A stretch of 64,000 bases of DNA from Adiantum capillus-veneris (GCA_014529385.2 CM043943.1:103018355-103082354); one strand, 5' to 3'; counted from the stretch's first letter, positions 45,454 to 59,516 are shown. The notes: generated from the sequence alone by a model not told the origin. Numbers and translations: made by a program.

Positions 45454-48297
45454 TTACTCTTGGGAAACATTGTAAGCATTGACAAGGTTTAGGTTATCCT
45501 TTAATTGTATGCCTTGCATCCATCTAGCATCTTCAAAAGGATAATTCTTAAACTTAATAAGATATCGTCGGATAGTCTTACCGCCTCTTAATACCTTGTC
45601 TTCATGTCGGAGAATGGACTCGGGCTGCAGCACCTCCTCTTGGTCATCGATCTCCGGTGGGTCTTCAATAGTTGGTTCTTGAGGTGGCTCTCCTTTGTAA
45701 GGATTTAATAGGCTCACGTGGAAAGCATTGTGTATGAGCCAATGATTGGGCAACTTGAGTTGATAGGCCAACTCATTGATTGGCCTAAGAATCTGGAAGG
45801 GACCATAGTACCTTTTTGCTAGTTTAGTATAGTACTTTTGGTGTCCCGTAGGATTCTTGTCCGTCGTCTGCCTTAATCGAGCCTTGGGAAACTTTAATAA
45901 GACCCAATCATTTTCTTTAAAGGTTTGGGCTCTTCTGTGCTTGTCAGCAGCAGCCTTTTGCCTTTGCTGTGAGATAGAGATAGCATCCTTAATCTTTTGA
46001 AAAGATTCTTGTAGGTCTCGGCTATACTCATCTGCAGCGAAGATCTTCCCATGTACCTTAGGTAGCAAGGGACTTTTTGATCTCCCCTCAATTACCTCGA
46101 AAGGTGCTTTTCCCGTGGAAGTATGTACAGTGTTATTGTAAGCATACTCCACTAAGGGTAAGTACTTCTCCCATTGGGATCTTTGATCTACTTCCGTTAC
46201 ATAGGCTTTTAATAGATCGAGAATTGTTAGGTTAGCTATTTCACTTTGGCCATCTGTTTGTGGATGATAGGCCGAAGAGAAGTTTAGCCTTGTTCCTAAA
46301 TTCTCAAAGAGACCCTTCCAGAAATTACTGGTCATTCTAGGATCTCTATCCGACACTATGGACATTAGCAAGCCATGGTACTTGAAAATTTGTGAAATGA
46401 AGAGGGTTGCCATTTGATGGGCTTTGATAGTCTTGTTGACACGTATAAAATGAGCTTGTTTACTGAACCTGTCTACTATTGTCCATATTCCCGTATTCCC
46501 ATGGATAGACTTAGGCAATCCAAAGATAAAATCCATGGATATGCTCTCCCATGGTGAATTAGGGATTGGCAAGGGTTGAAACAATCCAAGTTGCTTCCCT
46601 CTATCAAATTTTGTCTTTTGGCATACCACACATTTAGAAACATACTCTTGTATGTTCACTTTCATGGTAGGCCAATAGAAATATGTTTCAATTCCCTTTA
46701 AGGTAGACTGAATCCCTCTGTGCCCCACATACGATGGAGCATGAGATTCATACATTAATTTCTCACGTAGTGAGTTAGTAACGCATAGTTTATTTCCATA
46801 GAGAAGATAACTATCTTGTAAAGTAAATGGTTCTTCTTTCTTCCCTAATGCAAGGGCTGAAATCACATCTCTAAAATCGGGATCAATAGCGTACTCATCT
46901 ATCATTGAAGATAGATCATTGTGAGTTGCTATGGAAACCGCATTCACTCTCGGCCGTCTTGAGAGTGCATAAGCTACTTGATTATGCTTGCCAGCAATGT
47001 GAGCAATATGAAAATGAAATTGCGAAAGGAAATTTTCCCACCTCATTTTTTTGTTGGAGAGCTTGGTCTACGTCATGAAGTACTTAAGACTTTGGTGATC
47101 CGTTTGCAGAATGAAAGGAGTCCCCAATAAATAGTGCTTCCATGAGTCTAAGGCATGTAGAACTGCAAGGAGTTCCTTTTCGTATATGCCTAGAGCTTGC
47201 TCAACAGGGTCGAGCCTTTGACTCTCATAGCCTATGGCATGCCCTTCTTGGAGCAAAACAGCTCCAAGGAAATCACCACAAGCATCACATTGGACCTCAA
47301 ATGGTTTTGAGAGATCCGGTACTGTAAGTACAGGTTGAGAGATAAGCTTTTCGAAAGCATTGTTCTCCTTAGCAGACCATGTATACCTAACGTTTTTCTT
47401 TGTTAGATCATGTAATGGTCCCGCAATTTGTGAGAACTTTTCTACGAAGCGTCTATAGTATGCAAACATACCTATAAAGATTCTTAATTCATGAAGATTC
47501 CTTGGTTTAGGCCATCCTTTTATAACCTCTAACTTTGATGGATCCATTCGGATGCCATCTTGAGAGATAATGTGACCTAAATACTGAACCTCTTGCAGGA
47601 AAAATTCACTTTTCTTTTGATTAACATAAAGTTTATTCTCTCTTAAAACTTGAAATATTACCTGGAGGTGTTGCTTGTGTTCGTCTAATGAAATAGAGTA
47701 GATGATAATATCATCAAAGAACACTCCAGTGAAGGTTCGATGAGGCCTGAACAGCTTCTCCATCAAGCGGTTGAATGTGGCTGGTGCATTGGTCAAGCCA
47801 AAAGGCATGACAATGTATTCATAAAGACCAAATGTGGTGCGAAATGCGGTCTTTACAATGTCTTGATCAACTATCCTTATTTGATGATAGCCACTTTTTA
47901 GGTCAATCCTCCTGAAGTAGGTCAATCCTTGTAGCTTATCAAATAGTTCTTCTACCCGTGGAACGGGAAACCTATTCTTGATAGTGATCCTATTTAGTGC
48001 TCTATAGTGGACACACATACGATATGTGCCGCCTTTCTTTTGCACTAATAGCACAGGTGAGAAAAATGGAGATGAGCTAGGCCTAACCATGCCCTTCTCA
48101 ACTAACTCATGCACTTGACGCATAATCTCCTCTTGTTGAGCTTGAGAAACTCTATAAGGAGGTTTGTTAGGCGGTGAAATTCCTGGAAGAAGTTCAATTG
48201 CATGGTCATCATTACCTCGTTTAGGAGGTAGCTCACAAGGGATTTCGTCAATAAAAACATCTTGAAACCCCTTGAGAAAATTGGATAACTCTAATTC
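45454..48297 (-). pseudogene. pol: pol of element C: RT, RNase H, integrase, chromodomain
   Basis: Copies RNA to DNA and inserts it. One frame on the minus strand is interrupted only by TAG at 47068-47070. RT has RRIDLKSGYHQI (first catalytic Asp), MPFGLTNAPATF and FFDDI. RNase H has QCDACG and YEKELLAVLHAL. The integrase zinc finger is complete (ESHAPSYVGH and CVVC). The integrase core has Asp in SMDFIFG, Asp in VSDRDPRM and Glu in DGQSEIAN. The C-terminus has FHVSLLNPY and then a chromodomain (RRYLIKFKNYPFEDARW), which in chromoviruses guides insertion to heterochromatin. Only one nonsense codon separates it from an intact pol reading. Confidence 0.93.
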
Positions 48298-48785
48298 CTT
48301 TTGGTTGCTTTATTTTCTTTTGTTAAAGCATTAGGTTCATTTTGAGAATCTTTCACAAAAATCATGTACACGGAAATAGAGCTCTTTATTGACTTGTTGA
48401 AAGCTGGTGTATGTACAATGGGGATAGTGTTACCCATTTCCTTAGCATCTATATACATGTCTTTTTCCCTGAACTTAAAGGAGATTCTCCTTTCAAGAAA
48501 TTTAACATTGGTAGCCAGGCGGTCAAACCATGGTGCCCCTAGGATTACATCCTCATGCTTGAGAGGAGAGATAAAGAAGTCCTCTTTGTCCACGTAGCCT
48601 TGGACATGAAGCCTCAATTTCACGATTAAGGGAGTGACTGAAGCTTCTTGCCCCTTGAAGGCACTGTCTGCGGGTAGGACATCTCCCATCTCGTAAGCTT
48701 GTATGCCTAGCTTGGTGGCCAACTCTATAGATATAAAATTGTCAGTAGAAACAGGGTCAAAGAGAATAAAAGCATCAAGTTCTCT
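48291..48785 (-). pseudogene. Protease region of element C
   Basis: Aspartic-protease-like domain upstream of RT. The expected D[ST]G motif reads LFDPVSTDNFIS (about 48745-48780), so residues two and three of the active triad are altered and activity is doubtful. VILGAPWF is the usual ILGxxWL-type motif. The frame changes to pol at an AAAA run near 48295. Confidence 0.75.
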
Positions 48786-50379
48786 TACCTTTCCCTAAGC
48801 ATGGCATAGAGGAGATCCTTTGTGGTGAATTTGGTGAGTCTCCTCCTCTTGGATTTCAACCAAGGAAGCTCTAGGAGGATCTTGGCGGTTGTTCTTTTGG
48901 GGACAAGCGTGGTACGCATGCCCTTGTTCGCCACACTTGAAGCACCGGTTATCCTTGCGATAACGGTTAAGCTCTTCAGGAGAGAGTTTGTTTTTACCTT
49001 TGTAAACTCCCTTCTCTTTAGCTTTGTTGGAGTTGCCCTTAGGACATTGTCCTTCCCCTTAGGCTCATTGGAACCCTTGTTTTCCGGGGGCTTATTATTT
49101 CTTTTAGCCCCCTTTTGGAAATTGATTCGAGAGGCCACCATAGTATGGTGTATTACCGCCGATATGGTACGTGGCCTTTGGGAGTTGACATACTCCGCCA
49201 TTTCTTTGGTTAAGCCCGCATAAAATTGTTGCTTTTGCTCTCCAAAATCCAACTTTTTGAAGACAGTGGCTTTGAGTTGTAGGTCCCAAAACTTGTCTAC
49301 ATATTTTTGGATGGATTCATAGGGAGAGAGCTTTAAGCTTCGCCATTCGGTGAGTACTTTGTCTTTGGCATCGGTGGCCAAAAACTACTTCAAATGGAAG
49401 CTCTTAAAGCTTTCCATGTTCGTGGAGCTTCACCATTGGCTCGTAGGCTAGACCACCATTGCCTGGAGGACTTTTGAAAGTGCATAACTATATGGCGTAG
49501 CTTAGAGGACTCCGTGAAGCCCTCATCTCCAAACGCCGCATCGAACTGTTGGATAAAGGCCAAGACTTTGTCCGTAGCACCAAAGGTACCATCATAGGTA
49601 AGGAAAGAGATGCTCTTCCCTCCCTCTTTGAATTTCTTCAACTTGGACGACCTCTTCCATGCGGCATAGGATTTCCTATGGCCTCTTCTTTTTTATGGTT
49701 CAAAGGTTGCACAATCACTTTCTTCAAAAGGTGAAGAATTTGAAGAAGGTGGAGAAGAGGGTGACCTCTTTCTCGCCTTTTTCTTGTCTTGATCTTCGTT
49801 GTCTTCACCATCACTTTCATAAGAGGAAGAGGATGAAGAAGATAGAGAAGAGGGTGTCCTCTTTCTTGCCTTATTCTTCTCTTGCTTTTTATCATCCCTC
49901 TTTGAATTATGGTGTGGAGAAGAGTGTGATGGTCTTCTCCGCTTTGGTGGTGATGGAGAGCGTTTAGCCCGCCATCTTCGTGGAGCCATATCCGCCGAGG
50001 TGGCGGGAGACTCACTTCTTTCTCGTTCCTTCGGTGGAGGCTCTTGAGTTCTCCTTTGGGAAGGAGATGCATCATCAAGAAGTAAATTCTTGAGCCCTTC
50101 GTACGGATTCTCTTCTTCTTCTCGAATCGGAGAGAGACCTCTTTTGGTAGTCTCACAAGGAGGCTTCCTAGGTGTTCTCTCGTCATGGTGATGAGCTTGG
50201 AGAATCTCGTGAGCACGGAGCTGCCGTTGCACTTCACTTTGGAGAGATGGATTGCCCATGGCTTGTTGAAGCCTAGAAACAAGATAGTTAACAAGCATTG
50301 AAGCATCAGTAGTAGCTTGCTCATGAGCAAAATCAAAGTTAACAACATTAATTTCACTCTCTTTACTATTGTCAGCCAT
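48785..50379 (-). pseudogene. gag: gag of element C, with Arg/Ser-rich region
   Basis: Starts MADNSKESEINVVNF at 50379, about 400 bp from the primer site. Residues about 110-220 are rich in Arg, Ser, Pro and Lys (RAKRSPSPPKRRRPSHSS; RKRTPSSLSSSSSSSY), like an RS domain. A TAA at 49693 interrupts, then the same frame continues to 49390 with FIQQFDAAFGDEG and RQWWSSL (capsid core). A frame change near 49385 leads to KFWDLQLKA. The zinc knuckle CFKCGEQGHAYHAC is readable at about 48915-48956 in yet another frame. Broken, but all parts are present. Confidence 0.85.
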
Positions 50380-50783
50380 TCTAGCAACTTTTAGGTGTAA
50401 ACTTTTTAGGTGTACTTTGACACTTCAAGCCCTAGTTGCTACTCCTCTTTACCCCTTTAGAAAAAGCACTCAAGCTACTGTACCCGTGGCTCAAATACCA
50501 TTAATTGCAAGGAATAGAAGAGAGGGTCTTTCAACACCAAAAAAGCACCGGCTCCTGTCAAGCTTCTAATAGCTCAATAGTGGTTAAGCCGTAGGCAAGC
50601 CCCGTAGGACTCCACTATTAAGACCATAGCTCTCAACGGTGATGCCCCGTTAACTGCACGAAGGCAAGCGCACTGCAAGGCTGAAAAATCCCTATTCTAC
50701 TTACACATATGCAATTAATAATACCAACCATTTATAGCTAGCTTGAGGACCTCCCTTCTTGAGCAAGAAAAGAGAAACCTTGT

Positions 50784-50795
50784 GCTCTTATACCA
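50784..50795 (-). other. Primer binding site of element C
   Basis: GCTCTTATACCA is the reverse complement of the initiator-Met primer site with one change. It is followed by one base and the LTR start TG at 50797. Confidence 0.8.
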
Positions 50796-50796
50796 A

Positions 50797-52613
50797 TGTA
50801 ATATTTAATGGCCTAATAACTTGTGTGTAGCGGAAATTAGCATGAACATAGTGGGAATTTCATTAGAGTAGATTCCTAATGAGAATTACAAGAGCATTTG
50901 GGTGGAGCAATAAAAAGCATAACACCTAGTTAGATAGCATCAACAATACTTTCAAAAGAGAGAGAAATTAAGCTATTGACAACAGTTGAGGACCGGATTT
51001 GCATGGAGCCGGTCCCCCCTCCAAAAGGCTTTGTATTATGGTTTCTCCCATCAAGAGAGACATTGTACAATACAATTCTTTGTGTTCCTTCAAGACTAGC
51101 TAGTGCAATGAAGATGAAAGCTTCATGCACTAAGCAAAACACTTAGCAAACAAAACATCAATTATCCCCGGTCTCAGACCCAAGACCTCACACACCTTCG
51201 AAGATGGTGAGAGCTAGCAGGGTATGAGAGTAGATTGAGAGGAAGAAGGAGTATCTTCCGAGAAAGATGTACATCTCCTCACATAATCACTCATATTAGC
51301 ATAGCTTAGCTTAGTAATTAGCTTGGTAGAGGAGGTGAGCATGCATTGAAGCTTGGCTCTTGGTTGGATTTGCATCCACATGCCAAGAGTGTGTCGATGT
51401 AGGCTTCTATCTCACAAGCTTAGAGTAGGTGATGAGTTCTCCATTAAAGCTTGGGAAGAGATAGTCTTCTTTACTTCACACTTAGACTGTGTGTGAGTGT
51501 GTGTGTGATAATTCCTTGCAAAAATCAGCCCCCTCTCTCTCTTGGGCGAGCCCTCTTGCTATTTGCTCTTCCTCAGCCCTCATTGGACCTCCCCAAGTCA
51601 AGCCAATGATTATTAAGCAGCATAAGTGATAGCCTTCTGACATTTGTCCCCCTTTCCCCTTTTGTGAGATCTTTAGGTAATTTAATAATTAAACTAAACT
51701 CTCATTGGACCCCTTTGCCTCCTGGCCAATAGGAATCAGGCAAGCCATTGGGCTGTTGAATGCTCATTGGACCCCTTGGGAGACTGTCCAATAGTCATCT
51801 AGGAGACTTGATTCTCATTGGTTATTTTATTAAGTGTTTTTAAATTAATTAAACTAGATTTAATCTAGCCTAATTCTCATTGGTCCACCTCCAAGGCCAT
51901 CCAATAGGAATTGGGTACACCTTGTGGGCATCTGGCCTAGGGAGCTGACATGTGTCCCTCATTCCTTTTGTGTAAAGGGAGCTTGTGTGTGTGTGTGTGT
52001 GTGTGTGTGGATTTCTCTCTCATCCCCTAGAAGCAAGGCTCGCCCCCTCCCAAGTAGGGATTTGAAAAGACTTTTTGGTCACACACAAAGCATCCAATTT
52101 CCCCTAGGGTTGACCTTTGGACACAACCTTTGAATTTTGGAACCTTAGCATTTTGGAAGTCTTAATGGGCTGAACCTTAGGGTCCTTTTAGCCCATTATT
52201 GCACATGGCTCTTTTGCAGATGGCCCCCCCTTTGGATCTCTATTTTCTTTCCTTTGGATCCCTACTGTGGCCGGTCTGCTAGCTTACCCAACATTCTAGC
52301 TTTTTCTCCCCTAGCACTTCCTCATATTAAATGATCAGTTAACCATGAGAAAATCATTTAGGAGAATTAGATATTGATTATTATGACATTACCTCTCTCT
52401 TGAAATCATAGTCGTCCTCGACTATGGTGTAGAGAAGATAAAGCATATTCATGAGTCCTTTTCTTAGCGGGTAGAGGATCCCTATGTTACCCTACGACAT
52501 CATTCCACAATGGATGACTAGTCCATTTGGCGCTTGAGAGCCTGAGGCTGCCGCAAGCATGTCTGCACGTTAGTCCTATCAGTCTTCCATAGTAGAGTGA
52601 CAAGCTCTACTTG
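50797..52613 (-). repeat. 5' LTR of element C
   Basis: Partner of 43482-45322. Between 51580 and 51915 it carries seven ATTGG and four CCAAT motifs, often in facing pairs. The (GT)n run at 51984-52009 is about 13 units. Confidence 0.9.
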
Positions 52614-52905
52614 ATTGAGCCTTTGGATCCCGCAATATGTTGGTATCTGTGGAATCTAGTGCAAGTCTTCTTCCATCATCTTCTAGTTGTATATCTACTA
52701 TTAGACCTTGCTCCATAGATGACAATATTTTGTTGTTACTGACATCGATTTCATGTGTTACAATATGGTAGTTGTTAACCTCTTCTTCTATAGCATGTGT
52801 TGCCTTTCCCTTCTCTTTCAATTTATTTAACTCTTCTGTACGCCCATTTTCCTGTTCAGCCTTGGCCCTGGTATTTGTTTCGTGGGTGACTTCTACAATC
52901 TTCAC
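52613..52905 (-). pseudogene. Acidic tail of the H3-like gene, one frame off
   Basis: Continues directly from the H3-like frame if one base is skipped near 52916 (AGAGGCGG): VKIVEVTHETNTRAKAEQ, then a Glu/Lys/Asp-rich region up to LRDPKAQ, where LTR C begins. Whether the single-base shift is real or a sequencing error cannot be told from one sequence. Confidence 0.5.
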
Positions 52906-53407
52906 CGCCTCTGGCTTTGATTGAGGATAGCAAAATTTCTTTCATTTTATTATCTATAAATTTGTTGGGCTGGAGCAGCTTGTCATATCTCCAACTTACC
53001 CTTTTCAAAGTTTCAATGTCTTTGTCCATAATTGTTACCCTATGTGCATGTGCTGCAACAATTGTTATGTCATTGAAATATTCCAGCAAAAAATCCTCTA
53101 CTGCCTCTTGTAGTGCTAGCAGTGCAACAGGTTTCCACTTCATTGTACCCAAACATGCTTCCTCACATATTGACCTGACTAGTCTTTGGAATGGAAGATT
53201 TGGTACTAGAAGCTCGATACATTTCTGAGACTTCCTCATTTTCTTAAAGAGTCTGATGTGTCTTTGTAGCCTATTCCTCCTTGGAGCTTTCAAGATTTTC
53301 ATGGGCTTCCCTGGTCTCTTCTTTTTACTAGCAAATCTTCCTCCTACTTTAGCAACCAGACATGGTCCTTTCCCTACCTTCCTCGTAGTCACCTTTTTTC
53401 TTTCCAT
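52856..53407 (-). CDS. Divergent histone H3-like protein, CENH3-like features
   Basis: 183 codons from ATG at 53407. A short basic tail (residues 1-45) precedes a histone fold: RLFKKMRKSQKCIELL (alpha-N), LPFQRLVRSI (alpha1), WKPVALLALQEAVEDFL (alpha2), AHAHRVTIMDKDI (loop2/alpha3). The loop1 region is one residue longer than in canonical H3, and Trp91 stands where human CENP-A and plant CENH3 have their loop1 tryptophan (canonical H3 has Phe). The RPGTVALRE motif is not conserved, so it is far from bulk H3. After the fold the open frame runs into a 40-residue extension that may come from a single-base shift. Likely nuclear; could replace H3 in special nucleosomes. Expression and function are unproven. 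Confidence 0.72.
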   Translation of the reverse strand: MERKKVTTRKVGKGPCLVAKVGGRFASKKKRPGKPMKILKAPRRNRLQRHIRLFKKMRKSQKCIELLVPNLPFQRLVRSICEEACLGTMKWKPVALLALQEAVEDFLLEYFNDITIVAAHAHRVTIMDKDIETLKRVSWRYDKLLQPNKFIDNKMKEILLSSIKARGGEDCRSHPRNKYQGQG

Positions 53408-53435
53408 TTCCTTGTAAGAAAATGTCTCTAAGTAA

Positions 53436-53662
<227 letters not shown>

Positions 53663-53919
53663 ATCCCGGAAGCTAGCTTTGAGAGCAGCACCATCTTGTT
53701 TAACCCACCTATTTCTCTATAGCCCAAACTCTCTCTCTCTCTTTATACAGAACAATGTGTTTAGTAACGAGTTTTTTAAAAATTGTTCTCGCTCTCCCTT
53801 TTTCCTAAATTATATCTCTCTATCTAGGAGGTCCTTTGCAAGCAACTGGTAAAATAATTCTAGATGAAACAAAAATGACCTTGTATGGTAAGATTGCCAC
53901 CCTTTTGAGTATCTGCCTA

Positions 53920-55664
<1,745 letters not shown>

Positions 55665-58650
55665 ATGCTCTCTATCAGAAGCCAAACTACAAAGGATATA
55701 CCATCCTTTGAGAATGCCAGCCCTAAAACTCGCAAGAGATGTTACTTATCCAATGGAAAGCCACCTCCCTCCACCATACGTGATTTTCCAGAAGGATGCA
55801 AATTGGTCTACCTCATCAAACCAGAAACAACTATTGTACCATTTCAAACTATGGTAGAGAAAAATCTACCCAACAAACCCATTGTAGAAAACATCATTAA
55901 AAAACGGATCATGCCCGATAGAGAAGCAAAGAAAAAACTCCCTCAAAATGCATATAAGGAGAGTGAAGAGGCTTAGGGCTATGGGACAACAATAACAAGC
56001 AGAATAGACTGTTTGGATACCTGTCTTCCCATCAAGGTTGCCCATTTTCTAATTGGCTGCTTGTGTTGGATGGTGACAGGTATAGGTCTACTCTTGGATG
56101 GGTTCTGAAGCTCAATTGTTCTCCTACCAGAACTGATTGTACCAGAAAAAATAATGAAATTTGTCTTCTGTCTATTTTCTATTGTCTTTTTTAGTATATT
56201 TTGGTCAAGTTTCAATGTATGGTTCTCTAAGAGGGGATATCAAATTTAATCTCTCTCTTTTTGTTTCCCGAGTTGTCCTTGGTTGTACAACTACCATATA
56301 TTGAACTTGCTTGCATTCTACACTGTGTATAATTTTGTCTTTAAAAACATCCTTCAGGTTGGTTGGATTGTATCTCTTACACGTTTTGGATACTCCGATG
56401 ATAAAAGGATTCATATCCCACCAATTGGTACACAATGCTTGCTCTCTTGCTTCAAAGGGACTGACTTTCATAAAAGCCTTCTTGACTATGAGAAAAAGGC
56501 AACACAAGAACAAGAGCTTTCTGCTTTAAAAACAACTTCGATTGATGATTGGTTAAAACTCTTAGCCCTTGCCAGAAAAGATCCTGCGCAACTAATTAAT
56601 GCATTGAGTTCTTTTTTATTATCATTATGCTTTATTGATGCTCAAAACTGCTCAGATTTAATTTAGACTTGTATTTCTCATCACTACCTTCCATAGTTAA
56701 TAAGCTTTATTTCATTAATAATCTCCCTAGCCTTCCTCTTGCAATTAAGCAATCTCAAGAGATTGTGAACCCTCTTTTGGATATGGAACTCTTAGATCAA
56801 GAAGAAAAGGAAGCCCTAGGCCTAACTGATGACCTTTCTTTTCAAAAAATTGAAAGGTCTATTCCAAAACACTTTTCAAAAGTCATTCCACTACTCCCTT
56901 TCAGACAGATTGAGCTTGACGTTGTTCGTCTTGAAAACAAACTTTGGGATTTTGAGATATTGACATGTGCTCCATTCACTATTGATTCTTTAGCTCTTCT
57001 TTGTAGTCTAACGCCTGATGTAGTAGAACAATGCAAGACATCGGCACTTCAATCAAAACATTTACTATCACAGGATAAGCCTTTTACTCTAAAGCAGATA
57101 AAACTGTCAGACATTGACAGTAAAAAGTGATCTAACACTTCCATGGTAGCCCGTAAAAAGGGACTATCACTCAATGAGAAAGAAAATGACGTTCGAAAGT
57201 TCTTGAAGAATTGTTGGAACACATACAGACCATTCATAAAGTGCACATGTAAGAAGAATCCTGGTTCAAGCTGCCCGGCAACGATCATATGGTTTGACCA
57301 CATTCTTTGGTTTGTGTTTCAAAATCTCCCGAGGTTCTTTCCTTACTCCTTTGGACCTGCACAAGTATATGCTTTCATTGGATGGGTAACATCCTTTTCC
57401 ATTGAAGTTCGACATGCTGTAGTGGTTTTTCACGCTATTCATGAACATTTGATTGATGCAACAAAAGGTTTAGTACTATATACACTACGAACTCCATTTC
57501 TCTTTCGAGTTCAACATCACCCAATTTGTATGACCATCGATACTATTTTTAAACCCTCAAGAAGTAGGGAACAACGAAAGCATATTGTTGGCACACCAAA
57601 CAATATGGCATTATCATCAAAACAACCTCGACAATGCCAAGGATCTGAGGACTTTGGCAAAACTCCAAGAATGTTAGAGTATAGTACATATGACAAGGTA
57701 TGACATTTAATTACTAGAACTAATGATTTACAATGGTTTAAACAAGGTAAAAAAAGTATTCATCAGTTTATTCACCTAGATTTCACTAATAAATTTATGG
57801 AATTTGTACACCCCCACACTTTTTTTGAGGAATTGTTAAAAGATATTGGACTAAAAAATAATCTTGAACACTTTCACATAAAATGTGGATGAAAATACAC
57901 AAACAATATAGGCCAATATTTATATAAACCATTTGACACATTTGTTGTGCCTTTCAATTTGAATGAAACTTGTGTGTGCCATACCCAAAAACAGTTTAAA
58001 AACTTCTTGAAAGATTTTGGCCATCTTGGTATGCATGTTCTTACTACTCAACCAACTTTCATTAGACACCACATTTTAAAGTATAATGTATCCAAAGGCC
58101 TTAACCATATCCCCCTTGTCCCCGTACATCTGCATTCAGTTAAAGCCAAGTTCAAGAAGGGGTGGGCAAAATTATGCCAATTGCTAAATTTGAATTATAC
58201 ACCGTCTCAATTTTAGTTAATTGAAGAAAGACTAGAAAAAACCTTCCAATCCACCTTCCCAAACTATAGGCATAAGCAAACTCCCTAGTTCATGGAAAAT
58301 GATATCTTAGATGAATTGGAATTTATCCAAAAACACATTTATATATGTGGTTTGGGCAAATCATCCCAAACTCCTGTCTTTAGAATCATTAGACTGCATG
58401 CAAAGAACAAATTGAATTCTTCATAATTCATGCCTATACACGAATGCAATAACACCATCCTTTCTCTCATTAATTCATGATGCAAGGAGTTTAGTGTCAT
58501 ACCTTCTCCTAATAGAGGCCTTCCCTACATTATGGGTAACTATAAAGTTCACAAATCAGAGTTTCGATGGATAACAAATGCCCATGATTGTGTTTTTTCT
58601 CCTGTGGCTAGTATGATCATAATGCCCCACTAGAGAAATTATAGCATGCG
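55665..58650 (+). pseudogene. Reverse-transcriptase-like gene of unknown class, decayed by stops
   Basis: The first readings (55665-55976 and 56283-56666) are in one frame. From 56669 to about 58650 a second frame carries protein-like sequence with eight stops (57128, 57701, 57890, 58214, 58286, 58424, 58478, 58631) and no frameshift that I can find. Near the end, LPYIMGNYKVHKSEFRWITN resembles the K-x-HK-x(2-3)-FR-I motif at the start of the RT fingers in Penelope-like and related RTs. CTCKKNPGSSC is a possible metal-binding segment earlier on. The later RT motif with two Asp is not seen, so the call is tentative. A captured host gene is the alternative. Confidence 0.4.
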
Positions 58651-58908
58651 AGAACGATTCAAAGTTTCATAGAGTCAAATCCGTGCGCCGTTGTGCACAC
58701 GCAGGAGCAAACAACATTAAAATTTATTTCTATCACACCTAGGGAAAATGTGTCAATATGGCGCGTAAGATGCTTAGCTAAACGTAGAGTCCGTTCGTGT
58801 GCCATTGTGGAAACCCGACAAATATTTGGAAGGTTGTTATTTTGGGAAGTTTATCAGTCCCAATAACATACCATTTCAAGTTAAAGATTCGTACATACAC
58901 CCACAACA

Positions 58909-58951
<43 letters not shown>

Positions 58952-59149
58952 CATGTAGGTATAGGTGGTTAGCAATACCCTCTGCCTTGTCACCTTCTGT
59001 GCTACTTTTTGAGTTGTTGACCTTCACTGCCTCTTTCTCTCTCCCTGTCTCTCGCGATGGATGTTTGCACTACTCCGTCTCTTTTCTCTCTTTCACGCTC
59101 TCTCGCCATGAAGGCTGCAGGCTGTAGGCTGTATTTTTCTCTACTTACC

Positions 59150-59221
<72 letters not shown>

Positions 59222-59440
59222 ACGAAGCTATAAATTCTTCTTCTCAATCTCTTTCTCTCTCTCTAAGGTACTACAATAAGGCCGCCAACGAATATTGTGC
59301 AGCCATTTAAGTGTGAAAATGACCCCTCAATAAAAAGTATACAGTGCAATAAAATGCCCACTATTTAGTTTTAGCCGTTTGACACGTGTAAAGTATGTAG
59401 TTATTATCCGTGCATGCCATTAACTGTACTAGAATGATGT

Positions 59441-59516
<76 letters not shown>

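Larger units (their letters stand above)
43482..52613 (-). mobile_element. Chromovirus-type Ty3/gypsy element C
   Basis: Direct repeats 43482-45322 and 50797-52613 (about 1.8 kb) flank gag, protease, RT, RNase H, integrase and chromodomain on the minus strand. The primer site is at 50784-50795, next to the right LTR. The LTRs differ by several percent by eye, so this is older than elements A and D. It is nearly complete. Coding is broken by a few stops and frame changes. No 5-bp target duplication was found, and the outer edge at 52613 may be truncated. Confidence 0.93.
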
